Positions 37,542-48,749 of a DNA stretch of 64,000 bases are shown here, piece by piece. The position numbers and the translations under genes are program-made. The stretch is from positions 248,001-312,000 of the forward strand of contig NZ_JAFHAP010000004.1 in the NCBI RefSeq assembly GCF_016938855.1. The letters are read 5' to 3'. How positions within the stretch are numbered: position 1 is the stretch's first letter; every line of letters starts with the position of its first letter. The DNA comes from Polycladomyces zharkentensis. Lineage in GTDB: Bacteria > Bacillota > Bacilli > Thermoactinomycetales > JIR-001. The notes under the pieces were generated by a model. The model did not search any database and had not been told where the DNA came from. It saw nothing but the letters and a program-made list of their open reading frames with translations.

Positions 37542-37565
37542 CCAAAGAAAAAAGGACCTTGTCAA
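37536..37565 (-). promoter_or_regulatory. Promoter of the glyQS T-box transcript
   Basis: -35 TTGACA (37560-37565) and -10 TATAAA (37536-37541), 18-bp spacing. The -35 overlaps the last codon of recO. Confidence 0.8.
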
Positions 37566-38317
37566 TCTCGGCCCCATCCGCCTCGCATCTGATCCAGAAA
37601 TGCGCGCGATCGCAAACGAACGGGAACATACTCGTCGATGAACGCACGCAATGCGTTGTCCAGTTGTCGCTTGGTCTCTTCCTTGACCCGAACTTCCCCC
37701 AGCCGGTCCGGCACGGCCCGTTGCAACAGCTTCAAAATGCGGGCCGACGCTTCGGACAACGGCAATGAAGCCGGGTCATGCGACGCGCAATCCAAACAGA
37801 GAAATCCCCCGTGTCGAACACTGAACCGAACGGGCAGTACCGCCCGTTTGCATCGGGTGCACCCGTCCAGATAGGGACGGTATCCCGCCATTTCCAACAC
37901 TTTCAATTCAAAGATATGGCGCAGTATGTCGGCATCGGTTTCCGTTTCTAACAACGACAAGGTGGACGTCCACAATGCAAACAAATGCGGGTGTGGTTCC
38001 TTTTCTTCCGTCAGGCGGTCCAGCAGTTCGGACAGGTAAGCGGCGATCGCCGTTTTTTCCAGATCGGAGCGAAGCAAATGATGAGCATGAATGAGATCAG
38101 CTTGCGACAAGGTGGGCAACCCGCTCCCTCCCGAAAACCACACATATTCGCCGTGGGTAAAAGGTTGGGTCACCGCGCTGAAACGGCTTTTCGGCTTTTT
38201 GGCACCGCGGGCCATCACAGAGACCTTGCCCTGTTCCCGAGTAAACAACCAGACGAGCTTGTGACTTTCCCCGTAATCGCGGGTGCGGATCACCACGCCT
38301 TCCGTTTTGATCAGCAT
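37562..38317 (-). CDS. recO: DNA repair protein RecO
   Basis: 251 residues. N-terminal OB fold (LIKTEGVVIRTRDYGESHKLVWLFT) and a C-terminal zinc finger with CTRCKR and CLDC. RecO loads RecA on SSB-coated single strands together with RecR in recombinational repair. ATG with GGAAGGACG upstream, 14 bp after yqzL. Era-yqzL-recO is the usual Bacillales order. Confidence 0.95.
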   Translation of the reverse strand: MLIKTEGVVIRTRDYGESHKLVWLFTREQGKVSVMARGAKKPKSRFSAVTQPFTHGEYVWFSGGSGLPTLSQADLIHAHHLLRSDLEKTAIAAYLSELLDRLTEEKEPHPHLFALWTSTLSLLETETDADILRHIFELKVLEMAGYRPYLDGCTRCKRAVLPVRFSVRHGGFLCLDCASHDPASLPLSEASARILKLLQRAVPDRLGEVRVKEETKRQLDNALRAFIDEYVPVRLRSRAFLDQMRGGWGRD

Positions 38318-38331
38318 ACGCCGCGTCCTTC

Positions 38332-38469
38332 CTAGGTTATCTCTTCCTCATCCCGGTCATCCGGCGTTTCTTCTGCGGAATCGTTCGCTAACGCCTCCGC
38401 ATCCTTGTACAACAAGTATGCGTCGACACTGCCAGTCACGGCAAAACAGTTCCAAAAGAATTCGCGCAA
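38332..38469 (-). CDS. YqzL family small protein
   Basis: 45 residues from a TTG start. It begins LREFFWNCFAVTGSVDAYLL and continues YKDAE before an acidic tail ending DRDEEEIT, matching the YqzL family, whose members are almost always between era and recO as here. Function is unknown. AAAGGATG is about nine bases upstream of TTG. No overlap with recO, which starts 14 bp later. Confidence 0.85.
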   Translation of the reverse strand: MREFFWNCFAVTGSVDAYLLYKDAEALANDSAEETPDDRDEEEIT

Positions 38470-38571
38470 CCAGCATCATCCTTTCCGCTTTGTTGTCATC
38501 TGTTAGGATGACCGGGATCGGAAGGAGTATGTGTGAATTGCGGGATATCCTCAGAAACTTTTTCTTCCAGT

Positions 38572-39892
<1,321 letters not shown>

Positions 39893-40051
39893 TCATTGGT
39901 AACCGTTTGGAACCGGATCATCTCCAGGTTACCCAGGATTGCTGACAAAGTTTCGCAAACAGCCCCGGCCTTCGCTCCGTATCCTTGCGCCCAAAGTTGA
40001 TCGGTTGAGAAAACGTGACGATTGCTGATGGATTGACACTTCCTATCCATC

Positions 40052-40741
40052 CTACAGCATTTGCACGCCGATGACCGCTACCACGATTCCCAGCAGCGCA
40101 CCCAGGATCACCGGTTCTGCCCGGTCATGCATGCGGTATCTCGTTCCCGTCAGCAAGAGGGCCATCAAATACACCAAAATCGTAACCAGCAATTGACCAA
40201 TAATCAAGACCAGCGAGGTGGCGATGCAGAAAGCGAGGGAAGTTGTGATGCTGGGTTCCCAACGTGCACGATCCAATCGATGCATCCAACCCTTGATCAT
40301 GAGCGTGAGGAAAAAGTCAAACGCGATAATCGCGGCAAGACCGATGTTGAGCGGATAATGGGAGCCTTTGAAATATGCGGAGAACAGTTTGTCCAGATAG
40401 GGCCAGAACACACTGACGCCGACCACCACAGCCAGACCGGCGCACAACAATACAGCGCCGGCGGCGACGTCTTTGGCCACTTTGGCCAACGGGTGGAATT
40501 CTTCGGTGACCATGTCCACTACCGATTCGACGGCAGTGTTGAACAATTCGGCCACCAACACCAGGATGATGGTGACGAATAGCAACAGTGCTTCCGCCTT
40601 GGTCAACGGCAGGTACAAACTTAACAGCAACACGCCCAATGCACTGAGAAAGTGGACACGCATATTGCGCTGGGTGACCAGCGTATACCGCAACCCTTCC
40701 AGCGCATATCGAAAACTTCGGATCACTTTGCCCAACCACAT
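40052..40741 (-). CDS. dgkA: DgkA-type undecaprenol/diacylglycerol kinase with extra C-terminal membrane domain
   Basis: 229 residues, about 105 longer than typical Gram-positive DgkA. Residues 1-120 are the kinase: SFRYALEGLRYTLVTQRNMRVH and ELFNTAVESVVDM, with the catalytic Glu region and three helices. Residues ~125-229 add about four helices and end with TRYRMHDRAEPVILGALLG, which recalls the last motif of PAP2 lipid phosphatases but lacks a clear PSGH motif (PSITTS instead). It would recycle undecaprenol to its phosphate. ATG 10 bp after ybeY. Confidence 0.85.
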   Translation of the reverse strand: MWLGKVIRSFRYALEGLRYTLVTQRNMRVHFLSALGVLLLSLYLPLTKAEALLLFVTIILVLVAELFNTAVESVVDMVTEEFHPLAKVAKDVAAGAVLLCAGLAVVVGVSVFWPYLDKLFSAYFKGSHYPLNIGLAAIIAFDFFLTLMIKGWMHRLDRARWEPSITTSLAFCIATSLVLIIGQLLVTILVYLMALLLTGTRYRMHDRAEPVILGALLGIVVAVIGVQML

Positions 40742-40751
40742 GAGAGAATCC

Positions 40752-41219
40752 CTACCTTTTCAAGCCGACTCGTTCCAAAATCTCCTCCTGACGTGTAAAC
40801 ATCTCTTTTTCTTCCGCTTCCGTGCCGTGATCATACCCCAAGAGATGCAAAAAACCGTGTACCGCGAGAAATCCCAGTTCCCGTTCGAATGAGTGTCCGT
40901 ACTCCGCTGCTTGCTCCACTGCACGTGGAATGGAGATGAAAATGTCGCCCAACGGAACCGGCTCCCCGTCCGTGGTTTCCCATTCCTCATCCGGCTCCCA
41001 CAACGGGAAGGACAACACATCCGTGGGCCGGTCCACATCCCGGTATTCGTGGTTCAACCGGCGAATGGCCTCATTATCCAACAACGTGACGGACACTTCG
41101 GCAGACGGCAATTGTTCGATCTCCGCTCCCGCCGCCAGACACCGTTCGATCCATACCAGTGCCGCACGCTGGGATTCCGTCAAATCGGTTTCCACATTGA
41201 GGTCAATCGTGATGCTCAT
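40752..41219 (-). CDS. ybeY: Endoribonuclease YbeY
   Basis: 155 residues, zinc RNase for 16S rRNA 3' maturation and ribosome quality control. The metal site is [11 protein letters not shown] (H-x3-H-x5-H), preceded by [12 protein letters not shown] 41219 forms ATGA with the stop of pgpH and has AAAGGGGTG upstream; nine codons further up do not fit. The gene order pgpH-ybeY-dgkA-cdd-era is conserved. Confidence 0.96.
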   Translation of the reverse strand: MSITIDLNVETDLTESQRAALVWIERCLAAGAEIEQLPSAEVSVTLLDNEAIRRLNHEYRDVDRPTDVLSFPLWEPDEEWETTDGEPVPLGDIFISIPRAVEQAAEYGHSFERELGFLAVHGFLHLLGYDHGTEAEEKEMFTRQEEILERVGLKR

Positions 41220-43348
41220 GCCTGTTTCACCCCTTTGTTCGGCCATTCTTCCGGATATTCGATGCGTGAGTGGAAGATGCCGTTTAAGGTTTCACACATG
41301 GATCGGGCGATCACGTCCAATTCTTTCAGTGTCAGATCGCACTCATTGAATTGACCGTCTTCCAGACGATCCCGGATGATTTTGCGCACAATCCCTTCAA
41401 TACGGGCCGGTGTCGGACGGGCCAGCGACCGGACGGCCGCCTCCACGCAGTCGGCAATGCCGACGATGGCCGCTTCCTTAAATTGCGCTTTTGGCCCCGG
41501 ATAGCGGTAATCTTCTTCCAACACCTTTCCCCCGTCACTTTGTTTCATTGCCTTGTGATAAAAGTATTTGAGCAATGTTGTACCGTGGTGTTGAGCAGCG
41601 ATGTCCCGAATCGGTTTGGGGATGCCGTGTTCCTCCAACATCTCCACACCGTCCTTGGGATGGGACAGGATGATGGTTTTGCTCAGGTTGGGCGAGATTT
41701 TGTCGTGCGGATTCTCCCCCATCTGGTTTTCGATGAAAAACTGAGGACGTTTGGTTTTCCCGATATCGTGATAATACGCACCCACACGCGCCAAAAGACC
41801 GTTTGCCCCGATGGCTTCTGCAGCCGCTTCGGACAAATTGCCGACAATGATCGAATGATGATAGGTTCCGGGTGTTTCGATCAGCAGTTTGCGTAACAGC
41901 GGATGGTTGGGATTGGACAGTTCCAGCAGACGGAGCGGGGAAAGGATTTCAAAGACCGTTTCAAAATAAGGCAAAAATCCGATCGTGAGAACAGCGGAGA
42001 ACAACCCGCTGGCAAAACCGAACCCGATCGACCAAAACCAGTCTCCCCAACCGCTTTCGATCGGCGCCAGCAGAAAAACCGCCGTGATCGGCACCACGCT
42101 GGCCAATGACGCGATCAGCCCGGCACGCAAAATGGAAGTGCGGTTGTGTACACCTGCCAATCCCCAAGCACCGGCCATTCCGATCACCAATGACACCAAG
42201 CCGTAACGGAAATCAAACAACAGATGGCTTTCGGTATTGAAGATCACACTGGCCAAAATGGCGAACAGCACCGCGCAACTCAACGCCAGATTGATGTCCA
42301 ACAGCAGTGTGATCAACATCGTGCCGAAAGCGACGGGTGCCAAATAGCCCAACGTGCTCCATTCCAAATTTTGTCCCACCGCCACCACCTTCATCCCCGA
42401 GGCTGTCAGCAATACGATGGTGGCCAACATCAAGAGCTTCGCATTGTCCCGATGTACATCGGGTTGGTAGCGGTGGACGGCACCGTACAGCATGACCAAC
42501 AGCAAACAGACAAACAAACCCAATCCGAAATGCGGCCATGGGTTGGTATAATCGTGAATCAAGCCGAGTTCCTTCAGTTTGCGGTGCTGATCGGGCGTGA
42601 TCACTTCCCCGGCGGAAACAATGATTTGTCCCTTTTTGATCGGTACCGGCTCCACACTGTCCCATGCCGCTTCCTGAAGCGCCTTGGTCCTGGCTTCATC
42701 GTAAAATTCGTTGGGCACAATGCTCGCCCGTACCAATTCCCGTATGACACTGCGGGATTGGGCATTGATCGACGATGCCAACAGCTCGCGATCCACCTCG
42801 TTCCGCTTTTGTTCCAATTCGGACTGGCGGACGCCGGATGAGAGGATGTTGCGGGCGATCTCCCGGCTCACGAAGCGCATTTCCGTCAGTTGGTCGGGAG
42901 AGGTTCGAACGAGTTGCGTGTAAAAGGCATCCGATAAACGATAGGGGATCAATTCCCGCACACTTTTGATTTTCTGCTGCTCCGTCAAAGAAGTGTCGGC
43001 GACGATTCGACGCGCGTCCGTGAAGATGCGATCCAAGCGTTCGATCAGAATCCCCGTCAGTTCATCATCCCGCCGGTACTGCTTTTCAACCGCATCCGCC
43101 GCCTGTTTTCGGGCCGCCTCCGTCGCCTCCGGGTCCACTTTGGTGACGGGCGACACGATGGTTTCCTTGCTGACCGAACCCGGTGACAACTCATATTGCT
43201 TGGGTAAGACCGCGTTCATCATCATCAGGTACAACAGCACACCGACCGTAAAGTAGATCAACAGGCGGACGCGGACGCTGGATTGCGTGCCCGCAGGGAG
43301 CCGTATGCGTCGAAACCTTCTGGACGGAGGCTCATTGGTGGATATCAT
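41216..43348 (-). CDS. pgpH: 7TM-HD family cyclic-di-AMP phosphodiesterase PgpH (YqfF)
   Basis: 710 residues. An N-terminal membrane helix is followed by a large extracellular 7TMR-HD domain (residues ~60-290), seven helices (~295-470) and a cytoplasmic HD phosphodiesterase with [18 protein letters not shown] and [10 protein letters not shown]. PgpH degrades c-di-AMP to pApA, affecting potassium and wall homeostasis. ATG 43348 with GGAGTCG upstream. Followed by ybeY with a 4-bp overlap. Confidence 0.95.
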   Translation of the reverse strand: MISTNEPPSRRFRRIRLPAGTQSSVRVRLLIYFTVGVLLYLMMMNAVLPKQYELSPGSVSKETIVSPVTKVDPEATEAARKQAADAVEKQYRRDDELTGILIERLDRIFTDARRIVADTSLTEQQKIKSVRELIPYRLSDAFYTQLVRTSPDQLTEMRFVSREIARNILSSGVRQSELEQKRNEVDRELLASSINAQSRSVIRELVRASIVPNEFYDEARTKALQEAAWDSVEPVPIKKGQIIVSAGEVITPDQHRKLKELGLIHDYTNPWPHFGLGLFVCLLLVMLYGAVHRYQPDVHRDNAKLLMLATIVLLTASGMKVVAVGQNLEWSTLGYLAPVAFGTMLITLLLDINLALSCAVLFAILASVIFNTESHLLFDFRYGLVSLVIGMAGAWGLAGVHNRTSILRAGLIASLASVVPITAVFLLAPIESGWGDWFWSIGFGFASGLFSAVLTIGFLPYFETVFEILSPLRLLELSNPNHPLLRKLLIETPGTYHHSIIVGNLSEAAAEAIGANGLLARVGAYYHDIGKTKRPQFFIENQMGENPHDKISPNLSKTIILSHPKDGVEMLEEHGIPKPIRDIAAQHHGTTLLKYFYHKAMKQSDGGKVLEEDYRYPGPKAQFKEAAIVGIADCVEAAVRSLARPTPARIEGIVRKIIRDRLEDGQFNECDLTLKELDVIARSMCETLNGIFHSRIEYPEEWPNKGVKQA

Positions 43349-43377
43349 CTTTTGATCGACTCCTTCACGTTCTCCCG

Positions 43378-44337
43378 CTAGGCATAACGATCATAAGCAT
43401 CGATGATTTTTTGCACCAATGTGTGACGGACAACATCTTCCTGCCCCAAATAGACGAACCGGATTTCGGGTACCGATCGCAACACGCGTTGCGCTTCTAT
43501 TAATCCGGATTGTTTACCTTTGGGCAAATCAATTTGCGTAACGTCACCGGTCACGACCATTTTGGACCCGAATCCCAACCGCGTCAAAAACATCTTCATC
43601 TGCTCGGGCGTCGTATTTTGCGCTTCATCCAAAATGACGAACGAATCCTCCAGTGTGCGGCCCCGCATATACGCCAAGGGCGCCACTTCGATCAATCCGC
43701 GTTCCATCATTTTGGCCACCTGTTCCGCTCCAAGCATGGTGTACAAACTGTCATACAACGGTCGCAAATACGGATCCACTTTTTCCTGCAGGTCTCCCGG
43801 CAGAAACCCGAGGCTTTCGCCTGCCTCCACCGCCGGCCGCGTCAACACGATCCGCTTGACACGATGCGACTTCAGCGCCGTCACCGCCATGACGACCGCC
43901 AGAAACGTCTTTCCCGTCCCGGCGGGACCGATACCGAAGACGATATCATGCTTCCGTATGGCGGAGACGTAATGGCGTTGGCCCAACGTTTTGGCCTGAA
44001 CGGATTTCCCTTTGTAGGTGGTGCCGATCTGCTCGTCAAACAGCTCCAGCAGTTCATCGGCCATTCCCTGTCGGGCCAAACGATGAGCGTACACGACATC
44101 CCGCTCGGTGATGGAAGTCCCCCGGCGAATCAATGTCAACAAGACGCGGAACAGATGGCCGAGCACCGCTTGTTCCTCAGGGGAGCCGGTGATGACGACC
44201 TCTTCTCCGCGCGCAACAATTTTGGCTGTTGTGTTGGCCTCGATCCGCTTCAGATAGGTATCGTGAGGCCCGAACAAACTCAATGCTTCACCTGCATCAC
44301 GCAAACGGATTTTCATCGGTTGTTGACTTTGTTGCAA
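43378..44337 (-). CDS. PhoH-like ATPase
   Basis: 319 residues. Walker A GPAGTGKT and Walker B SFVILDEAQN, then sensor VVTGDVTQIDLP. PhoH family members are cytoplasmic NTPases linked to RNA metabolism and often neighbour ybeY. TTG 44337 is chosen for AAGGAG nine bases upstream and equals the Bacillus length; an ATG seven codons later (44316) and longer frames are alternatives. Starts 4 bp after yqfD. Confidence 0.94.
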   Translation of the reverse strand: MQQSQQPMKIRLRDAGEALSLFGPHDTYLKRIEANTTAKIVARGEEVVITGSPEEQAVLGHLFRVLLTLIRRGTSITERDVVYAHRLARQGMADELLELFDEQIGTTYKGKSVQAKTLGQRHYVSAIRKHDIVFGIGPAGTGKTFLAVVMAVTALKSHRVKRIVLTRPAVEAGESLGFLPGDLQEKVDPYLRPLYDSLYTMLGAEQVAKMMERGLIEVAPLAYMRGRTLEDSFVILDEAQNTTPEQMKMFLTRLGFGSKMVVTGDVTQIDLPKGKQSGLIEAQRVLRSVPEIRFVYLGQEDVVRHTLVQKIIDAYDRYA

Positions 44338-44341
44338 TGGC

Positions 44342-45553
44342 TCATTCTCCTTGCAAAATCGGTTGTGGCACCGCAATGTTTTCGACTGCGTTGAAGTGTA
44401 TCTTCAAATAAACTTTACCATTGTCCAGTCGCTCGTGCAAAACTTTTTCCTCCAAAATCCTGCCGTCTTGCCCCAGGCGGGCCAGCAAATCCGCACGGGC
44501 CCGTTCCATTCCCAAGCGGACCGCTTCTTCTCTCGTCAAGATGCGTTTCACCCATTTCATCTCCAACCGCTTCTCGTTGACCCAACCGATGGGCAGACGC
44601 CAGTTGCGCACCCGGACAGCGTGGTATTCCTGCATGGTTTCATATCGATTGAAGGGAACGGGATTCCACAAGAAAGAGAGCCGCAAAACATGGGAACCCA
44701 CATACAAGTGGGTGGAAACGTGACGTTCGCCGGTAAACACTTTTCGTTTTTGCGTCAGTGGAACGACCACGTCCGAGTCGTACCACATGATCCCCAGCAC
44801 TTTTCCCTTCGCCCCGACCAACCGGAGCGAACCTTTCTGCTCGGGGTTACCGTAATAACCCGAAATCAATACTTGCCCCTTGCGCACCATGTCGGATACA
44901 CCCACCATGGGACGCCCCCGCTCCACACGCAGATCGTACACCATGGCATCCCGTTTGGCAACGAAGTTGACGGGACCGCGGTCGTCGCTTTGTTCTTTGG
45001 GGTCCACCCGCTTTTTTTCCACAACGGTGATAATCGCCCGCGTTCCTTCCAACCGGAATCCCACCCAAGAAACGCCTGGAAGTTTACGGGACAATTGATA
45101 TTGGACCGATTCCGTGTCAGGAATGCGGTATTTCACCTGACCGACGTACACGCCCGCCTGCTTGGCCAACGCAAGAATCTGTTTATCCGGGATGGTCTCA
45201 TTGCCTTCCACATCCACCCGCCACACGATGGAGGCCATGACAAACAGCATCGCCAAAAACAACGCGATGCCCGCCGTAAAGAATTTCCGTCGCTCAATTT
45301 TGTGCAACCAAAACGGTAATCCCTTCTTGCCGACGATGCGCATGGAGATTCCCGTACGGCGCACCAGCGGCACCATGCGGTAAAAATCTTGTACCGTCAG
45401 AGTAAACCGCAGTCGCTTTTGATCCGACCAACGGATATCTTTCAGTTGGAGCCCGGTACTCATCGCCCGGTTCAACCACTGTGTCAAGTTGTCTCCTTTG
45501 AGTTCCACCCGCAGGTGACCGGTCATCGATCGTGGCCACTTGAATTGCGTCAC
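44342..45553 (-). CDS. yqfD: Sporulation protein YqfD
   Basis: 403 residues. One membrane helix at ~90-112 divides a short N-terminal part from a large domain expected outside or in the intermembrane space (GNETIPDKQILALAKQAGVYVG, a POTRA-like segment). YqfC and YqfD act in the mother cell; YqfD is needed for sporulation in Bacillus by an unclear mechanism. GTG start with GAGGAGAGGG upstream, 12 bp after yqfC. Confidence 0.92.
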   Translation of the reverse strand: MTQFKWPRSMTGHLRVELKGDNLTQWLNRAMSTGLQLKDIRWSDQKRLRFTLTVQDFYRMVPLVRRTGISMRIVGKKGLPFWLHKIERRKFFTAGIALFLAMLFVMASIVWRVDVEGNETIPDKQILALAKQAGVYVGQVKYRIPDTESVQYQLSRKLPGVSWVGFRLEGTRAIITVVEKKRVDPKEQSDDRGPVNFVAKRDAMVYDLRVERGRPMVGVSDMVRKGQVLISGYYGNPEQKGSLRLVGAKGKVLGIMWYDSDVVVPLTQKRKVFTGERHVSTHLYVGSHVLRLSFLWNPVPFNRYETMQEYHAVRVRNWRLPIGWVNEKRLEMKWVKRILTREEAVRLGMERARADLLARLGQDGRILEEKVLHERLDNGKVYLKIHFNAVENIAVPQPILQGE

Positions 45554-45565
45554 GGCTCCCTCTCC

Positions 45566-45844
45566 TCATTTCGCAAACTCAATCCCGTGTATGTTTCCCT
45601 CGATCCACACCTCGTCCCGGTAAATGGCGCGAATCGTCAATTGCGTCCCGGTAATGCACAGGCTTCCCTCACTCAACCGCAACCGCAGTTCCCCGTCGCT
45701 GAAATGTGTCACTTCCCGATAATTTTCCACTGCGATTTGTTGTGACCCGATCATTTGAATGCGCGGAACGTCGGACGTCACATCCGGGGGAATATCCAGC
45801 CATTGAAAGGCCCGTTTTCGCAGCTTACTGCTTATCCTCCGCAT
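45566..45844 (-). CDS. yqfC: Sporulation protein YqfC
   Basis: 92 residues, beta-rich YabP/YqfC family: LDIPPDVTSDVPRIQMIG, IENYREVTHF, LRLSEGSLCITG. In Bacillus it is in the SigE regulon with yqfD. ATG 45844 with GGAGGGC upstream; 14 further in-frame codons lack a site. YabP/YqfC-type proteins are small and contain no catalytic residues. Confidence 0.9.
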   Translation of the reverse strand: MRRISSKLRKRAFQWLDIPPDVTSDVPRIQMIGSQQIAVENYREVTHFSDGELRLRLSEGSLCITGTQLTIRAIYRDEVWIEGNIHGIEFAK

Positions 45845-45941
45845 GGACCAGCCCTCCATCTCCTTTCTAACCCTTATGCTGTCCAATCCGAATTTATGAA
45901 GGGCAAAATGAAAAGCGATGCGTCAAAACGCACCGCCCAGA

Positions 45942-46066
45942 TTGATGAAAAAGTTCGCGGGTCACGATCTCCCGTCTCAAGACCTGCATCAACAGTTTGA
46001 TCGCTCGATGGGAAATTCGGACCCACTGCCAAAAGCGAGTGGTTCAACCACTTTGTCATAAGTCCC
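45942..46066 (+). repeat. Dispersed imperfect palindromic repeat, copy 1
   Basis: The right half (46007-46066) is closely similar to 51771-51829, sharing TTCGGACCC and AACCACTTTGTCAT in the same order. The left half resembles the left half of the 51.7-kb copy. It lies between yqfC and the spore-protein gene. Confidence 0.65.
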
Positions 46067-46107
46067 ATTGCCCCGTCATGACGGGAAGGGATCTCCATCC
46101 CGGAAAC

Positions 46108-46299
46108 TCAGCTTTGTTGTTGTTGGGCCAGGCGAACCAATCGTTTCGTAATTTCTCCGCCGACTGATCCGTTCGCTCGGGCCGTTTCCGCTCCGCCCAA
46201 CGTCACTCCGAATTCCGCGGCAATCTCTTCCTTGAACTGATTGATGACCCCCGCAGCCCCCGGAACCAGCAACTTGTTGCTGCTGCGCGTGCGTGCCAT
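46108..46299 (-). CDS. Small acid-soluble spore protein, alpha/beta type
   Basis: 63 residues. The GPR cleavage region is [11 protein letters not shown] and the DNA-binding C-terminus has [21 protein letters not shown], both diagnostic. These proteins coat spore DNA and protect it from UV and heat. ATG 46299 with GGGGGTGAAACC upstream. A SigG-like -10 lies 20 bp before the ribosome site. Confidence 0.97.
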   Translation of the reverse strand: MARTRSSNKLLVPGAAGVINQFKEEIAAEFGVTLGGAETARANGSVGGEITKRLVRLAQQQQS

Positions 46300-46319
46300 G
46301 GTTTCACCCCCTTGTCCTT

Positions 46320-46326
46320 TAGTATG
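46320..46326 (-). promoter_or_regulatory. SigG-type -10 box of the spore-protein gene
   Basis: CATACTA on the minus strand, an exact match to the forespore SigG/SigF -10 consensus, 20-26 bp before the start codon. The -35 region (ACTGAT, 18 bp away) is a weak match. Confidence 0.6.
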
Positions 46327-46423
46327 AACCGATGGGGGTGTACCATCAGTCGCACATGTTTCCATGTCAAACAACGGCAAGCCGTCCACCCCATCAAAAC
46401 AAGCATGTCAGTTCTTCACAAAC

Positions 46424-46450
46424 AAGGAAAAACCCGACGTCATGTCGGGG
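46424..46450 (-). terminator. Terminator of the small membrane-protein gene
   Basis: CCCGAC / GTCGGG stem with a 5-nt loop followed by TTTTTCC on the minus strand, about 105 bp after the stop at 46554. Confidence 0.75.
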
Positions 46451-46553
46451 GAAATCGTGGAGAAAGCGAATCAGGGTGTTTGGACCTGTAACGTCCGTAT
46501 CGCTTTCCCGGCTCGTTCTTCGCTCAATCGGGCCAATCTGCCATAACATGTGT

Positions 46554-46916
46554 TCACCTATCCCGAGGAAATTTACGGGTGAGCGGCCGCAATGCCCGAG
46601 GTGGACCCAGAATCTCCTGCATGACGATTGCACGGGACCAGTCCTCCCGTGCCCATTGCATCGGGGATCTTTTTGTTTGCTTCGACCCCACCCGGGGCTG
46701 CACCTCCCGGGAAGCCGACACCGCGGTAGCCTGTGCTCTCCCCTTTGGCTTTTTCTTCATGGAAACCGAAACTTCATTCGGGCGATCAGAAGGGCGTTTC
46801 CGGTCTGTTTCGGCCATAAGCGGTCGGGAGAGCGGACGCCGTTGATCTCCTCTCGACAGCCGTCCCACCAATCGGGTCAATACAAACAATCCGACGGCCA
46901 ACAGCATCCATCCCAC
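46554..46916 (-). CDS. Small membrane-anchored basic protein of unknown function
   Basis: 120 residues. The first ~18 form one hydrophobic helix (MGWMLLAVGLFVLTRLVGRL). The rest is Arg/Lys/Pro-rich and probably disordered. GTG start with GGGGAGG upstream. It occupies the place of yqfB after floA but is not visibly related to it. The function is unknown. Confidence 0.6.
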   Translation of the reverse strand: MGWMLLAVGLFVLTRLVGRLSRGDQRRPLSRPLMAETDRKRPSDRPNEVSVSMKKKPKGRAQATAVSASREVQPRVGSKQTKRSPMQWAREDWSRAIVMQEILGPPRALRPLTRKFPRDR

Positions 46917-46986
46917 TTTGGTGCACCTCCCCGGTGACGTTGTCGGGATTCGTGACTGACATCAGACAAATCCCACCGAACGATCA

Positions 46987-47973
46987 TCAGCTCTGCTCGT
47001 CCTCTTCCGCACCGGCAGAACGGCTGATCGATTTGCGCATCGCGGTATCCGCCATCACATTTTGCAAATGATAGTAATCCATAACCCCCAATTTTCCGGA
47101 GCGCAACGCTTCCGCCATCGCCAGCGGCACTTGTGCTTCCGCCTCCACCACTTTTGCGCGCATCTCCTCCACGCGTGCGCGCATTTCCTGCTCTTTGGCC
47201 ACTGCCATCGCCCGGCGTTCCTCGGCCTTGGCTTGGGCGATCCGTTTGTCCGCTTCAGCTTGATCGGTCTGCAGGCGGGCACCGATGTTCTCCCCGATAT
47301 CCACGTCGGCTATGTCAATGGAGAGGATTTCAAAAGCCGTTCCCGCATCCAATCCCTTGCTCAGTACGGTATTGGAGATCATGTCGGGGTTTTCCAACAC
47401 TTCTTTGTGGCTGTTGGCCGAACCGTTGGTGGTCACGATCCCTTCGCCGACCCGGGCGATGATGGTCTCTTCTCCCGCACCGCCAACCAAACGGTCGATA
47501 TTGGCGCGGACGGTCACCCGGGCTCTCACCTTCACCTCGATCCCGTCTTTGGCTACAGCGGAGACCACCGGGGTTTCAATCACCTTGGGGTTGACGCTCA
47601 TCTGCACGGCTTCCAGCACATCGCGACCGGCCAGATCTATCGCGGCCGCCCGTTCGAACACCAAATCGATGTCCGCCCGCTGCGCTGCGATCAGGGCGTC
47701 CACCACACGATCCACATTACCTCCGGCCAAATAGTGGGTTTCCAACTGGACAATCGTGACATCCAGACCCGCTTTTCTCGCTTTGATCAAAGGATTGACG
47801 ATTCGAGCCGGCACAATCCGGCGCAACCGCATCCCGATCAATGTGGTCAAACCGACATAAACTCCGGACGCCATCGCACTGATCCACAACATTACGGGTA
47901 CGAACGTAAACAGGATGGACAAGAAAATAATACCGACCACCACGAGTAAAATGACCAATACGTCGGCACTCAT
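46987..47973 (-). CDS. floA: Flotillin-like protein FloA
   Basis: 328 residues. A membrane hairpin near the N-terminus (residues ~5-50), an SPFH-like domain ([30 protein letters not shown]) and a C-terminal Glu/Ala-rich coiled coil ([23 protein letters not shown] in two parts). FloA marks membrane microdomains. ATG 47973 with GGAGGATGAATGG upstream. The frame stays open ~73 codons upstream, but that DNA holds a terminator. The nfeD-type partner (yqeZ) is missing. Confidence 0.95.
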   Translation of the reverse strand: MSADVLVILLVVVGIIFLSILFTFVPVMLWISAMASGVYVGLTTLIGMRLRRIVPARIVNPLIKARKAGLDVTIVQLETHYLAGGNVDRVVDALIAAQRADIDLVFERAAAIDLAGRDVLEAVQMSVNPKVIETPVVSAVAKDGIEVKVRARVTVRANIDRLVGGAGEETIIARVGEGIVTTNGSANSHKEVLENPDMISNTVLSKGLDAGTAFEILSIDIADVDIGENIGARLQTDQAEADKRIAQAKAEERRAMAVAKEQEMRARVEEMRAKVVEAEAQVPLAMAEALRSGKLGVMDYYHLQNVMADTAMRKSISRSAGAEEDEQS

Positions 47974-48023
47974 CCATTCATCCTCCGTTTTTCGGTAATA
48001 AAAAATGATTTTGACAAATGAGA

Positions 48024-48052
48024 GGCAAAAAAACAGCGTACCCAACGCTGTA
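48024..48052 (-). terminator. Terminator between yqeY and floA
   Basis: ACAGCG / CGCTGT stem with loop TTGGGTA, then TTTTTTT on the minus strand. It lies in the 313-bp gap (47974-48286), which otherwise has no supported gene. Confidence 0.85.
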
Positions 48053-48286
48053 AACCATTTGATCCAAGGTGTTTGCCCCATCCATTGGGAAAATAGACGG
48101 TAAGCAATCGTTCCCTTTCTCCGCTTACAGATGGTTAGCCGGAGTTGCCGGAAGGGATTCCCAACCCCGGCAACCACCGCCAAACGGTTCAACGAAGCGT
48201 TTGATCATCGACGGTTTCAGCCGCCTGCGTAGGGTACACCGCCACGTACATCTTATCACCAAACTGACATACCGCCCCAAGCGGCG

Positions 48287-48730
48287 TCAGCTCAATACTT
48301 CCTGCACCAAACGGTTGACCAGTTTTCCGTCCGCACGCCCTTTGACACGGGGCATGATCGCCTTCATCACCTTGCCCATGTCGGCTTTGGACGAAGCGCC
48401 CGTTTCCTGCACCACTTCCCGCACCAGCTCGCGCAGTTCCTCTTCACTCAACTGCTCGGGCAGGTACGGTTCGATCACCGCAATTTCCTCCCGCAGTTGC
48501 TGAACCAGATCATCCCGGCCCGCATCTTCAAACTGCTGCAAGGCATCTTTGCGCTTTTTCAACTCACGCATCAGAACTTCGATCACTTCTTCGTCGCTGA
48601 GCTCGTGTTGTCGCTGAATCTCTTCATTTTTGATCTCGGAACGAAGCATGCGGATCACGGAAAGCTTGGTCTTCTCTTTGTTTTTCATCGCAGTCTTCAT
48701 GTCCTGGTTCAACCGTTCCAAAAGGCTCAC
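48287..48730 (-). CDS. yqeY: GatB/YqeY domain protein YqeY
   Basis: 147 residues. Helical YqeY domain similar to the tail domain of GatB that binds tRNA; motifs include SVIRMLRSEIKNEEI, LSDEEVIEVL and YLPEQLSEEELRELV, with KVMKAIMPRVKGRADGKLVN near the end. GTG 48730 with AAAGGTGG eight bases upstream. It follows rpsU by 19 bp. The function is not firmly known, possibly tRNA-related. Confidence 0.94.
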   Translation of the reverse strand: MSLLERLNQDMKTAMKNKEKTKLSVIRMLRSEIKNEEIQRQHELSDEEVIEVLMRELKKRKDALQQFEDAGRDDLVQQLREEIAVIEPYLPEQLSEEELRELVREVVQETGASSKADMGKVMKAIMPRVKGRADGKLVNRLVQEVLS

Positions 48731-48749
48731 TTTGACAGCCACCTTTCTC

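Noticed and set aside
47974-48192. In-frame N-terminal extension of FloA that encodes a hydrophobic helix
   Set aside because: The DNA contains a clear terminator (48024-48052), and ATG 47973 has an excellent ribosome site and the family N-terminus.
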